From Cephalotrichum gorgonifer (Eukaryota > Ascomycota > Sordariomycetes > Microascales > Microascaceae), in the NCBI GenBank assembly GCA_900312665.1, contig ONZQ02000001.1, positions 2,581,248-2,645,247 on the forward strand: a stretch of DNA of 64,000 nt, written 5' to 3'. A program made the translations under genes and the position numbers. Shown piece by piece: positions 38,904-50,206 of this stretch. The notes beneath the pieces are model-generated. The model searched no databases, had not been told where the DNA came from, and worked only from the letters and a program-made list of their open reading frames with translations. Numbering within the stretch: the stretch's first letter is position 1; the number at the start of each line of letters is the position of its first letter.

Positions 38904-40205
38904 CTATCTGAACATGGGTAGCCGTGCCGGAACAAACTCCTCGTCCGTAGGCAGCGTAGCACCCTTCAGCGGTGCCTCATGGCGGGTATCGCCCAATGGC
39001 TCCTCGTCCGTTCCCGGCAGCGTAGCCGACAGCTTCGCCTCTTCAGAGAAGTCTCCTCCACCCACAGGAGGGGGATCCTCCGCGCTGTCGTCAACTTCAT
39101 GCACGGGCAACGGCTCCCGCTTGGTATCCTCGTCGGGATTTATCTCCTTCTTCAAACCCTTCTTCTGCGCCAGTTGCGCGGCTGCGGCCCGCTTCCTCTC
39201 AACTTCTCCGTCTTCCTCCCTCGCGACCCTCTCCTCCTCGAGATGCAAATCCTCCATGGACGGTGTCGGTAGGCTCCCATTGATTGAGTCCGCACTCTTC
39301 CGGCTCCGGCCCGAGTAGCCCGTGTGGCCCGACGCGACAGTCGTCCTCGATACGGTCCGCGATATGGGCCTGCTCCCCGCCGGCCTCTTGCCTTTTCCGC
39401 TCCTCGTCTTGTGGCTACTTCGGTCGTCAGCCCGCTCGGGCGGTAGCGTGAACTCATCATCGAGTGGCACGGCATCCTCCTCGCCGTCGCTGGGGAACAG
39501 GTCACCCCGAGACCTATACGAATCCGACGTGCCCCCAGACCCTGTAGTCCCGCTCCGCCCTCTCGGCGGGGCGGAGTGTACTCCGAAATAATTGTCGTCC
39601 CCGTCGTCTCCTAATAACGGCGCATTCTCTCCTAGCTGCTCGTGGTGGCCGGGGTGCTCCTGCAGATCCGCAGCGCTGGGCTTGTATCGCAGCGTGCCAC
39701 CGATCTTCCACGGCAACTTCCCCAGGAACCCGATCGGCTGCGTGCTCGGGATGACTGTCGGGTCGTCCTGTGCCGCTGGTTTCCTCCGCGCGCCCCTAGT
39801 CCCGTAGCTCATCCCCCTCTTTCGCCTCGGCTGGTCGGTAACCTCGCCGCCCCCTCTCCTTGAAGACCCACTCCCTACCAGCAACCTATCCCAATCGTCA
39901 TAGCTCCATCCCCCCAGTAAGCCCGGCTCCTCCTCTTGATACCAGTCGTCGTAGAAGTCGAAGCTGTACTCCGCGCCGCCCCGAATCATATCCCTCTCCC
40001 TCCGCTTCCTCGCGCGCTCCTCCCGATCGCCGATACATATGGACGCGCAGTTGTCGACGGACTCGCCTAGCGATGCGAGGCACGGGTTGATGTAATTGTG
40101 CTGAAACGACCAGATGCCCGCCGCGGCGTTTTCCGTCGCGGCCTCGGCATTCTGCGATATCTGGTTCCAGCGCTGGCGGAGACGAGGGTCCTCTAGAAAA
40201 GCCAT
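38904..40205 (-). CDS. Conserved ascomycete protein, unknown function
   Basis: An intronless 433-residue protein. The N-terminal ~170 residues look conserved: a helical start (LEDPRLRQRWNQISQNAEAAT), two cysteines in NCASICIG, a basic coil (REERARKRRERDMI), then an aromatic acidic motif FDFYDDWYQEEEPGLLGGW, and later GFLGKLPWKIGGTLRYKP. The remainder is charged, Ser/Gly/Asp/Glu-rich and presumably disordered, with a KRAAAAQLAQKKGLKKE helix. There is no membrane segment, signal peptide or named domain. I recognise the style of a fungal-specific conserved hypothetical but not a function. The start is well supported because the motif-rich part begins within 20 residues. Confidence 0.85.
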   Translation of the reverse strand: MAFLEDPRLRQRWNQISQNAEAATENAAAGIWSFQHNYINPCLASLGESVDNCASICIGDREERARKRRERDMIRGGAEYSFDFYDDWYQEEEPGLLGGWSYDDWDRLLVGSGSSRRGGGEVTDQPRRKRGMSYGTRGARRKPAAQDDPTVIPSTQPIGFLGKLPWKIGGTLRYKPSAADLQEHPGHHEQLGENAPLLGDDGDDNYFGVHSAPPRGRSGTTGSGGTSDSYRSRGDLFPSDGEEDAVPLDDEFTLPPERADDRSSHKTRSGKGKRPAGSRPISRTVSRTTVASGHTGYSGRSRKSADSINGSLPTPSMEDLHLEEERVAREEDGEVERKRAAAAQLAQKKGLKKEINPDEDTKREPLPVHEVDDSAEDPPPVGGGDFSEEAKLSATLPGTDEEPLGDTRHEAPLKGATLPTDEEFVPARLPMFR

Positions 40206-41807
40206 GCCGGGAGGTTGTTGAGCGAGGGGCGACGTAGTTTGTTGGGGCTACAGGAGGCAGGCTGACATGGGGCCTAGGCTCCGTTGCAAGGGAGAGACAA
40301 TTCAAAATAAGCTGGCGGTCGGGTCGGATTGGGCGAGATTTCAGGAGACGGACGGGGTTCTAGTACTCGGTCGGGTGGTTTGAGTGGTGGTATTATTCGT
40401 GGTTATCTTGTGGTTGTGATGTGGACGTGGCTTGGTTCGATTGATTGATGGGCAGGTTTCGGGTTTGGTCCTGCTATATTGCGTCGTACAATCATTCAAT
40501 TCCGCCCGATTACTACTCTTCTACGGAGTACAGGCCGCTAATAAGATGTTTGAGACTCTACACATGGCCTGTGCGATGAGGTAATTGGATCCAAGTCTGA
40601 TTATGTAACATATGCACGAGGGTGGAGACGTCGACTCCGACGTGCCAGGTGTTTGGGACTGGCATCTCTGTCTCTTGACACCTGTCGAAAGAACCGCTCG
40701 AATATGGAGGCCCTGAACTGTGAATGTTGTTCTAGCCGTTTTTCGCGTTCCAATTTTGGCCTAGTTCGTCAAGTTGTGGGTACGAAGTAAGAGTACTTCG
40801 AGGGGGAGGTGGGCCCGACTTCAATTGGCAGGCGAATTCGTTCAATTCCTGCAACTCGGGTGTGGAGACTTCTGGTCCCTTGCTCCTTCATTCAGGTGGG
40901 CATCACTGTTAGAGGTTTGGAGAGCGAGCAATGGTCGTGATGGTCGTGGCGCTGGATATCAAACCCTCCTCCCCCTTGCTTCATGTCTCCCTTTGCAAGT
41001 CCTCACACTCCAAGACCTACATATATGGCTTCATCAGCCTCACTCTAGCAAACAATCTGGCAAAAGCTACCCTTTCCACTCTCATAGCCATAGGGGACGT
41101 GGTATTAATATTACCACGCCAGTCAATCTCCCATGGGGGGACAGTAAATTTCAGGACCGAAGCAGGATCCTAAGTGCTCCAGGTTGCTATCAAGTAAATT
41201 AGAACATTGAAGGACAACTCATTGCAGTTTGTTGCTGTAGTTGTGACAGCAAAGTGATGGATGCTACCTACGTGAATACCTTCATTCACTTACAGCAATT
41301 GACATGCGGCATCCTTGTCAAACCCAAGAGTGGTGCACCAGATGCAAGTTGATAGCTAGCGATAAAGCCCGCCCCTCCTTCCTTCCCTCTCCTAGAATCC
41401 TTATCCATGGGATTCCTCCTTCTTGCAAGAAAAAGGTCCGAATCGCACGCCCCATCTACCATCCTTTCCGTTTCCGATTCCGATCCTGCGAATATTCTGA
41501 TTTGTAATCGCAAGGAATGCGCACTAACACTGGATCCAGCGTTACCGTATCCGCATCTTTTAGGCCCCTATGCCAATATTCGGTCCCCTGGCTGCTGTGG
41601 TATCGATCTCGATCTCCCGACGAGTCTTCTGCACAGCACCTTCCTTCTGGCTGGGCTATCGACGAAGTCTGTACACTGACAAAGTAGTCCAACACCAACC
41701 ATTAGCCATTACCCATCAGCCATCAACCCTGCGGCGGCCAGCAACGAGAGACCAGAGACCAGAGACCAGACACCCTTATCGCCAGTCTTATCTCAACCGG
41801 CCTCATC
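40206..41807. promoter_or_regulatory. Divergent intergenic region upstream of the aminotransferase
   Basis: 1.6 kb. It holds TACGGAGTA at 40522-40530, a palindromic TAATATTA string near 41104, and a (GAGACCA)3 tandem repeat at 41748-41768 in the presumed leader of the aminotransferase gene. No supported coding frame is present. Confidence 0.4.
41748..41768. repeat. (GAGACCA)3 tandem repeat
   Basis: Three exact 7-bp units lie 39 bp upstream of the aminotransferase start, in likely 5' UTR. It is probably a neutral microsatellite. Confidence 0.9.
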
Positions 41808-43985
41808 ATGGCGAAGCTCGCCAAACCCGGCCAGCAGGTTCTACTTGAGCCAAAGGACCTGTCTCACCACTTTTCCGAGGTCACGAAGAACAGACATCCA
41901 AGCCAGATCAAGGAGTACTACAAGTTCTTCCAAATCCCTGGCATGGGAAACCTCGCTGGAGGTATTAAGGCCTTGCCCCAGTCCCACTCCCCACCACATG
42001 CCGCCTTGTGCCTTCCCCAGACGACCCTCGCTTGGCGTGAAGCTCACTTGCCCGTGTAGGAATGCCCCACCCCAGCCTCTTCCCGTTCGATACCCTGGAG
42101 GCCCAAGCCGCCAAACCCGAGCGATGGGCCCCTACTCCGAACTATCCGCCCTCCTCCGGCGCTGCCGCCAGCCGCGGAGATGGCGCCAAGGAGGATCCGG
42201 TCTCGGCCAGCAGCCACATTGCAGTCCCCAAGTACTCGGCCGAGAGTAACCCCCTGCACAAGATCGACCTGGGTACCGCCCTCCAGTACGGTACTGCGGA
42301 AGGCTACCCCCCACTCCTCTCCTTCGTCCGGCAATTCGCCCGAGAGGTCCTTCACCCGAATGTCCCCTACCGGGGTGGGGCCGAGGTCATCATGACCTCC
42401 GGCTCGACGGACGGCTTCTCCAAGACGCTTGAGCTGCTAACCAACACATGGAGCGAGAACACCGGCTCCGACATCCGGGACAAGCCTGGCCTCCTGTGTG
42501 AGACCTTTATATACTCGAATGTGCTGTCTCAGGCTGAGCCGAGGGGCATGAACATTGTCACGGTCGAGATGGACCAGGTCGGTATGAGGTCTAGTGGGCC
42601 TGGTGGATTGGCCTCCGTCCTCAGGAACTGGGATACCACAAAGGGGAAGCGACCGCATATTCTGTACACTGTGACGTGAGTATCTCACCCACACCGTTTG
42701 TTACCTTTTTTGCATGTCCTTTCAATTGTGTTGGTGAGACGTGGGAGGTCAAGGGGAACCAAAAGGAAAAGAAAAAACATTTGAAAGAAGAGCAGGGGAA
42801 AAAAAGGAAATACGCATTAATAACTAATCACTAACACATGGACCTAGGATGGGTCATAATCCCACAGGTGGCGTATTACCAATGGAGCGCCGTAAGGAAA
42901 TATACGCTATCTGTCACGAGTTTGACGTGATCATCGTTGAGGATGATCCCTACTGGTACCTGCAGTTCCCCTCCGCAGCCAACCACGAGGCCCTATCGCG
43001 GGGCCTCCCGGAAACCACCCCGGCGCCTGCCGTGAAGCCCGAGAAATCCTCGGGCTTTGAATTCATCGACTCTCTCGTCCCGTCCTTCCTGAGCATCGAC
43101 GTGGACGGCCGGGTCGTCCACCTCGACACCTTCTCCAAGACGGTGGCCCCGGGCTGCCGTCTTGGTTGGATCACGGCTCAGCCTAGATTTATCGAGCGCT
43201 ACGGCCGGTACGTTCTCTGTTTGCTTACATCTCTTTGTTTTATTCTCCAATCCATAGGTTTGGGATTTCATTTTGGGGAGACAGGAGGCGAAAAAGGAAG
43301 GAATGAGATTAACTAATTTATTAATAGAATCTCCGAGACCGCCGCGCAGCAGCCCTCGGGCTTCGTCCAGGCAATGATGGCTCAGCTCCTCCTCGGCCAA
43401 CAGACAGAGACCATCAGGACATTCTTCTCACTTACCCCGACCGAGAGGAAGACATTCACGGGCTGGTCCATGGCCGGCTGGGTTCGCTGGCTCGAAGGGC
43501 TCCGCGGCGTCTACGAGCGCCGCATGGTGCGGATGTGCACGATATTGGACGCCGCTAAGGACGGCATCCGCGACGTGCCCGCCGGCGGCGACTCTGTCAT
43601 GGTCTTCAAGAGCCCCGTCATGTCCTTCTCCTGGCCCCGCGGCGGCATGTTCGCCTGGGTGAAGGTCTACCTCGCCCGCCACCCCTGCTTCGGGAAGAAG
43701 GGTCCCACGATCCCGACTATCACGGGTCGGCACCTGTCCGACGCGATGCTCTCCCTCCTCACAAAGGAGGAGTATAGAGTTCTCCCGGCTCCAGGCGCGA
43801 TGTTCGCGGCCAACCAGAAGATTAGGGAGGAGAGGGCGTGGAGCTACTTCCGCCTGTGCTTTGCTGCCGAGACCGACGATAGAGTCGACGACTGCTCGCG
43901 GCGGTTCGGGGCGGGTGTGAGGGCCTTCTTCGAGATCAGGAGCGTGGCACTTATCGAGGAGCTACTCAAGGAGGGAGGCTTGTGA
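41808..43985 (+). CDS. ARO8-like: Aromatic / 2-aminoadipate aminotransferase, Aro8-like
   Basis: Four exons, 41808-41961, 42060-42675, 42848-43207 and 43328-43985, give 595 residues; all three introns have GT-AG ends and correct phases. Fold-type I PLP enzyme: a substrate-loop region (LGTALQYGTAEGYPPLL), the MTSGSTDGFSKTLELL cofactor-phosphate segment, MGHNPTGGVL carrying the conserved Asn, EDDPYWYLQ with Asp and Tyr for the pyridine ring, and the Schiff-base Lys354 in DTFSKTVAPGCRLGW. The C-terminal FRLCFA Arg binds substrate carboxylate. Aro8-type enzymes transaminate phenylalanine, tyrosine, tryptophan, kynurenine and 2-aminoadipate (lysine synthesis). Length exceeds yeast Aro8 (500) through inserts that are usual in Pezizomycotina. 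Exact substrate preference cannot be read from sequence. Confidence 0.94.
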
Positions 43986-44749
43986 TGCGAGCAGGCAGCG
44001 GGTCGGTAATACCAGGGGCTACGTGAGCTGTTGGCTCGAGCAGGATCTAGAGGCAAGCTAGGCCGATGGTTCCCTTTTACCTGCCAAGGGGATGGATGAA
44101 TGGGGGAGAAAGTTACGATACCAGTCTGTTATGGGGCTGGGGCTGTCTGCCAGTTTGAAGGGGGGTTAGTTGCATTTTGCCCATGTATTCCCGGCATATG
44201 TGCATATGAGCTGAAACTAGGAGTATTCCGAATGAATGAAATTTACGATAAAGAAAATCTCCTGTGCAGTCCTAGGACCCTATCGGCGCAACAATACCAT
44301 GATATATGTGCTGAATATGTTACCTTCCCGGATATACTCTTCTGACAGCGAAGTGATATATCCGAGCAGGGAATATGATGGTACCTCCGCCGTATCTGGT
44401 CAGGAGTTAAAGAATACTCAAGGCAAGATGGAGACGGCGTTTTCCCACCATCTTGGCCATAACGACGCTCGATCTGATATTGCCCCAGAATTCAGACATG
44501 AGAGCTGCATTCAATCACCGGGATGGTTTACGTACCCGCTACTACTACTGGCAATCAAGGATTAAGGTCATCTCGGACAAGCGGGGGCATTGCCCCCTTC
44601 TGCAAATATTAATCCTTGAGTCTGATTTTATTTCAGCTCTATCGATATCGTAAATGAACATCAACGCCGAAGCATTTTCTTGCCCTTAATTTCCCCCACC
44701 CGGCTCTCCTGCTAGTACCCTCCCTAAAACACACAAACACACCGATCAC
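43986..44749. other. Convergent 3' region
   Basis: 760 bp between convergent stops of the aminotransferase and RPL4 genes, moderately AT-rich. Short frames have no features. Nothing else is visible. Confidence 0.45.
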
Positions 44750-46032
44750 TTATTGCTTGTTCTCGGCAGCGAACGCCTTGGCGTAGGGGTTCAACCGAAG
44801 CATGACCTGCTTGTTCTTGAGGGGGTTCTTCTTCTGGACGTTCGCGCGGCGGGTGTTCTTGATACCCTTGGGCGCGTTGAGGGCGCTCTGGGTCTCAGTG
44901 CTGTTGATCAGACGGCCGAGATCAGCCTGCGAAACGATGTTCGAGGGCAGGCGGAAGTCCTTCTTGAGGTCCGAGGCGCGGGTGGTCGAGCCGTAGATGG
45001 TGTCGAGGGCCGCGAAGGCACCCGAGGTCCAGATGATGAAGCGGCCGAGGTGGCCACCGGGGGCAAGCTGGAGGAGGTTGAGGGCGGTGACGGGGGAGGT
45101 CTCGACACCGGGGATGTTGCGGAGACCCTTGACGAGCTCCTTGCCCTCGGACTCGGGCTCGTAGATGACGAGCGGGCCGCGGCGCTGGCGGAAGCGACGG
45201 CCCCGGAGCTTGCCCTTACCGGCGCGGAGCTTACGGGTGGCCTTGACCTTCTCGAGCTCGGGGCCGGCACCGACAGCCTTGAGGAAGGCAACGGCGTTGG
45301 CGGTCTTGGCGAGGGCGTCACCGCCGATGAGCTTGCCGTCGACGACGAGGGGAACCTCGGGGATCTGGGTGACGGCGTGGCCACGGGCCAGCAGGAGGGG
45401 AGCGACGGCAGACGCAGCGAGGGCGGAGCAGACAGCATAACGCCTGTGAACCATACGTTAGTAATCGAGTCCCCCCACCCCGCCAGATTCAGGGAAAAAA
45501 TTGGGAATAACTCACTTCTGGCCCTGGCTGAGCTTGACGTGCCACTTGCGCCAGGTCTTGGTGGGGGCGAACATGCGACCGGACCTGCACATGTTACCGA
45601 AGGCGGCCTGACCAGCACGGTGGGTACCACCACCGGAGACACGGGGAATACGGGCAACAGCACGACCTGTGAGACGAATAATCAGCACCTCTTATCCCGC
45701 CCTTTAACCCGTCCAGCAAAGCCAATCTCCACGCCCAGGGACCGAACGCTTCCACTGCCTGCGTTCTACCTCTCCCAATATTCGCTCGGGGTTGACTGTG
45801 TCGTGTGGATGTGGTGGGTTCACTAACCAGTTCCCCAGGACTCGGCGGAGGTCTGGTGACCGGCCTTCGGGCTCACGGCATAAGGCTGCCTCTTGTTCTT
45901 CGCCATGCCGGTGTGGACCTTCTGGACGATATCGGGACGGATGGGGCTGGCGAAAACCTCGGGCATGGGGTGGGACTCGCCGCTGGGGCGGCCGCCCTTG
46001 CCGATGATGCTGACGGTAGGTCTCGAGGACAT
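44750..46032 (-). CDS. RPL4: Cytosolic 60S ribosomal protein uL4 (L4)
   Basis: Three coding exons, 46032-45828, 45666-45516 and 45443-44750, give 349 residues. The start MSSRPTVSIIGK and the blocks [46 protein letters not shown] and MCRSGRMFAPTKTWRKWH are diagnostic. The long loop that lines the peptide exit tunnel and the eukaryotic C-terminal extension (KKNPLKNKQVMLRLNPYAKAF) are present. Introns are 161 and 72 nt. A third intron of 128 nt is likely in the 5' UTR (46181-46054, GTAAGT...CTGCAG with a CTTAAC branch site), ending 21 nt before the ATG. 5'-UTR introns are common in fungal ribosomal-protein genes. The opposite strand shows a 357-codon shadow frame caused by codon bias. Confidence 0.97.
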
Positions 46033-46856
46033 CGTTGCGGTATTCGAGGCAACCTGCAGTTTTTGAGGAGATTCGTTAAGTTCTGTCCGGATTGGAGAGA
46101 AGAAAGAAAAGGATGGAAATAGAAGAAGAGATTTCTGTCCGACGGGAGTTGGATTGGGCGGTATAGAGGCGTTCTACTTACTCTTTGGCGGCTTCGGTGT
46201 TGTGAATGTTTGGCGATAGACCTACCTGTGTCCGGTTCTGGATGAGAAATTTCGGGAAGTGATTTTTTGCGGCGGTCGTTGTGGGCAGACCCTAATTGCG
46301 AGGGGTACGTACTGAATCTGGGCACGGGCCACCTGCTCTGGCGGGGTCAACAATTGCAGGTGGACTTGAAAATAGAAGGCATCACGTGATGGAAAAACAA
46401 ACTTTTGTGGGTACGAATCTGAATTCTGTTGTATGGTAGTGGATTCCTGGGCACACTCACAGGAAGATCCACATCAGCATATCGAGGATAAATATGGAGC
46501 AGTTCAAAGCAAATACTATCCGTCACTCATCTCGGCCAGTCCTAGCTGTTGTGACCAGCTCCTCCCACAAGGCTCCCGTATATTTCACGGCAGCTACTTG
46601 CTCTCCTTGAGCTGGGTGCCATTAATGTCCAGATGTCGAGTCTCCCTTACCTGGCAAAAACTCACAGCTTCCCTCTTCCTCACCACGATATCATATTGGT
46701 AGATGGGGATCGTCTCTCCAAGGTTGTGGGCCTCCTCACCTTGTCAAACAACGGACAGAACACAGCCAGCTTGTAGACTCGTAATTGTCTCAGGAATAAA
46801 GCCGAACCGCTCGCTAGAGGCCATGGTATACGCGATAAACAACAACCGCCCCCCCC
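46033..46856. promoter_or_regulatory. RPL4 promoter region with ACCCTAA and E-box words
   Basis: Within 360 bp upstream of the RPL4 start lie ACCCTAA at 46289-46295 (the core of Tbf1-type sites known in ribosomal-protein promoters of many ascomycetes) and a perfect TCACGTGA at 46382-46389 (Cbf1-type). The region 46430-46856 shows no gene and runs into the assembly gap through a C-run. Confidence 0.45.
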
Positions 46857-47304
46857 NNNNNNNNNNNNNNNNNNNNNNNNNNNNNNNNNNNNNNNNNNNN
46901 NNNNNNNNNNNNNNNNNNNNNNNNNNNNNNNNNNNNNNNNNNNNNNNNNNNNNNNNNNNNNNNNNNNNNNNNNNNNNNNNNNNNNNNNNNNNNNNNNNNN
47001 NNNNNNNNNNNNNNNNNNNNNNNNNNNNNNNNNNNNNNNNNNNNNNNNNNNNNNNNNNNNNNNNNNNNNNNNNNNNNNNNNNNNNNNNNNNNNNNNNNNN
47101 NNNNNNNNNNNNNNNNNNNNNNNNNNNNNNNNNNNNNNNNNNNNNNNNNNNNNNNNNNNNNNNNNNNNNNNNNNNNNNNNNNNNNNNNNNNNNNNNNNNN
47201 NNNNNNNNNNNNNNNNNNNNNNNNNNNNNNNNNNNNNNNNNNNNNNNNNNNNNNNNNNNNNNNNNNNNNNNNNNNNNNNNNNNNNNNNNNNNNNNNNNNN
47301 NNNN
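46857..47304. other. Assembly gap (448 Ns)
   Basis: All bases are N. The left flank ends in GCCCCCCC, suggesting that a homopolymer or high-GC tract stopped the assembly. Any frame shown across it is meaningless; the flanking genes end or start outside it. Confidence 1.
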
Positions 47305-47396
47305 CCTCAGTTCCCTCGGGACAGAAATCTACTGTCACCCCATTTTCTCCCCTTGTAGATCAGCACACCGGTATTCTACCATTTCATAATTCATTA

Positions 47397-50206
47397 TCAC
47401 TCCAGACCCTTCCAAACCTGCTCGAGCCTCTCTATCTCCCCCTCGGCCGACACATCCCTAGACCCTTTCAACACCGCCATTCTCCTCTTGATCTCGTCCT
47501 CCTTGTCCCTCCTGTCCATCACCTCATCTTGAAGCAACCGCGCATCGTCCCTCTCTAACGCCATCGCGTATACTTCGCGCATCCTGTCTGAGTATAGCTG
47601 GCATGTCCCGACCGGCATCCGCTGCGTATGCATGGCGAACGACCTCCCCGCCCGTAGGTCCCTGGCAAGCAGCGGGTATACCGCTTCGTCGAAGCACGCC
47701 GTGCAGACCGTCAGCTCGGGGAGCCACGGAAGGATATACCACTTCTCGTTGGAAACGGGCCTGTCGCGGGGACACGTTGAGGCGCAGGACACGAGCGCTA
47801 CATCCTCCGCCAACCTAGCCATGTCTACCGTCAAACCCTCGGCGGCGGCCTCGTCGGATGCCCTCTCTAATGCGTTGACATACAGGAAGAACTTCGTTTG
47901 GTCGATCTCGGAGTGCATAGAGCACACGCAGGAAGGCCGGAGACCAGGCTCAGTGAGCGCTCCCTTTACGTTCGGAAACAGGGCACCGATAATCGTGGTG
48001 CATTCGCTACACACGTTGAAATTTGGAACCGGACGGCCCGTAGCGGGGTCCCTGAGAGAGTGCCAGGCACGGAGGGACACGCGGTTGCCGGGACAGTGCT
48101 CGTTGGCAATGGCGTGGTCCGAGGCGATCTTGGACACGACTTTGAACAAGCGGAGATCTCGTAGTCCCGACTTGAGAGTGATCAGCCAGGCGACAACATA
48201 CCATAGGAGCCCGCCAAAGTCGCAGAAAGCCTTCGCATTATGGACTTGTCGCGGGACAAGCGTAAAGTGGGACCCGAAATTCGAGTTTGCGAATACCTTG
48301 TCGTAGCAGGTGGGACAGATGGTGAAGTTCTCGCACTCAGGGAGCGTTAGCCAGTCTGTCATCCCTGCTACCGGCACCCTCCTGGGACACCGGGGAAGCG
48401 GGGGAAGACCGAGGCGCCGGGGATCCTCGAGGTAGCGTCGGATACTAAGATCTGACTGATGCTGCTTGTCGGTGGGTGAGTAGCTCGCAACATCCACGGG
48501 CGGATTATCCTGCCAGACTTCCCTGTGCTTGGGCGGGGACTGCTGCCAAGAACGTGACGTCCCGGGAGACCGGCTACCTCCTCCGATTGAAGCTCGAGGG
48601 CCAGAGGGAGCGGGAATTCGTATGGGTATCGGCATTGTATTTTGGGGGCCGCGAGATCCTGAAGCTGAACTCGAGCCCCAGTAGTCAGGTTCAAGATAGC
48701 CGGGGCGGTCATGACTAGGCATGACGTCCTCCATTGGATATGGGGGCACAACGGAAGGCGAGTCAAACATAGGGGCGGTGGAGGTCGGCGAGCGAGGTCC
48801 TCGGGGTGCGTTATCCCGATGCCCGTTCGGATTCGTAGATGTTCCGGTGGTCGATCTCGCCCGCAATCGAGAGTCTGGGTGTCTGATATCATTCGGATTG
48901 AAAGCGGTGGTCTGGATCACGATCGGATTGCGACGGGAGGGTCGGGTGCTGCTAACCTCCGGCTCATCATCACTGTATTGATCAGCGTGTCGACGGGGCC
49001 GCGTGTCTTGTCTCCTCGGCGGGGATGCTATCCGCTTTGACGGGTCCGGGCGAATGTCGGGGGGGTCGTCGAGATACCCATCGGACGCAATGCCGCCTTC
49101 TCCTCGGCGACGGGGCGAGCCCCTGCTCGACCCCCTTACGGTATACTGCTGGGGATCGTACCTCGAGCGGCTTCCACTCCCCGGGCTCACCGAGTACCCA
49201 GCATTGTAAGAGGGCCCATCGTGTTGTTGCCTCCGGCTAGACGTGCTCGACGGTCGATCATTCTGCCTCGCCGTCCGCTGCCCCTGGTTGTTGCTGTTGT
49301 CATAGTAGTACGTCTGCTCCCGATTTCTGGGTCTGGACTTGGTAACCTGGGGTGAAAGAAGATCGTCCCGAGATGACCTGGTCGGGCGCTCAGGCGATCG
49401 CGTCGTGTTGGCGTATTGGCGGTCCGTATTGTACGACGGCGCGGAAGATCGGCTGCGGTTCTGCTTCGAGCCTTCGCCCCTGGGCCCGTACATGTCCGTC
49501 TCGATTCGGGGCAAGTCCGCGGGGCTTTTCATCCTGCGCATGCTAGGCCGCGTATCTTTTCCGGCGGCGGCGGCGGCAGCGGCGGCGACAGCAGCAGCCG
49601 CTGCGCCTGTACCGATCGCCCCCGCATCGGTGACGGTGGGTGCCGCTACCTTAGTGGGGTTTGTATCCGGCTTTTCTTCAGGAGGGTTGCCCGTGGGGCC
49701 TCCGCGAACCGTCGGTTCCCCGGCATGTCTGCTGCCCCGAGGGGCATCCACCTCTCCAGGTTTAGAAACAAGCACGAATCGTTGCTCTGCATGATTGATG
49801 AACTCGTCGTTGTCGGTTAAAACGTACTCCTGGTTAGGCTCGCCCCGGCACTTCGGCAGCTCATCCGCGAACTCGCCATCGTCATCCTCGCAGTCTTCGA
49901 CCGTAGGCGGCGGGGGCGGTGTTTGATATCGAGGGGTGGTTCGAGGTTGCGCGTCACTTGCAAGTGCGGTATCGATCTTGCCGTCCGTGCCGCAGTAGAA
50001 ACGGGGTTCTCGTTTTAAGGGCTCTACCGGGCTAGAAGCACAAGGGCGACGTCAGCGTGGGTAAACAGGGCCGAGGAGAGCGTCGCGGAGAGCGGGAGAA
50101 GGAATGCCTACTCTTTACGATCTACGTCGGAACGAGAGCGGGAGCGGGTGGTCGGGAAGGAACCCGCCTGTAATAAATCATGAATGTCCACCCGCTCTTC
50201 CGACAT
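47397..50206 (-). CDS. Large conserved Cys-rich ascomycete protein, unknown function
   Basis: Two exons, 50206-50119 and 50023-47397, give 904 residues; the 95-nt intron (GTAAAG...GGTAG) is the only join that keeps frame with a preceding ATG (MSEERVDIHDLLQAGSF). Residues ~30-480 are disordered: acidic around 75-105, a poly-Ala run AAAAAVAAAAAAAAAG near 200, then Arg/Ser/Tyr/Pro-rich sequence. From ~residue 520 a conserved Cys-containing region starts: PRCPRRVPV, TLPECENFTICPTCY, HCPGNR, NFNVCSECTTIIG, PSCVCSMH, CASTCPRDRP and ELTVCTACFDEAVYP. The repeated CxxC pairs suggest several zinc sites in an uncharacterised fold. A helical charged tail follows. No enzyme motif or clear membrane helix is visible, and no named domain is recognised. 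Confidence 0.82.

Noticed and set aside
44753..45826. 357-codon plus-strand frame over RPL4
   Set aside because: Mirror of the heavily GC3-biased RPL4 exons and introns; Gly/Leu/Val/Asp-rich and without domains.
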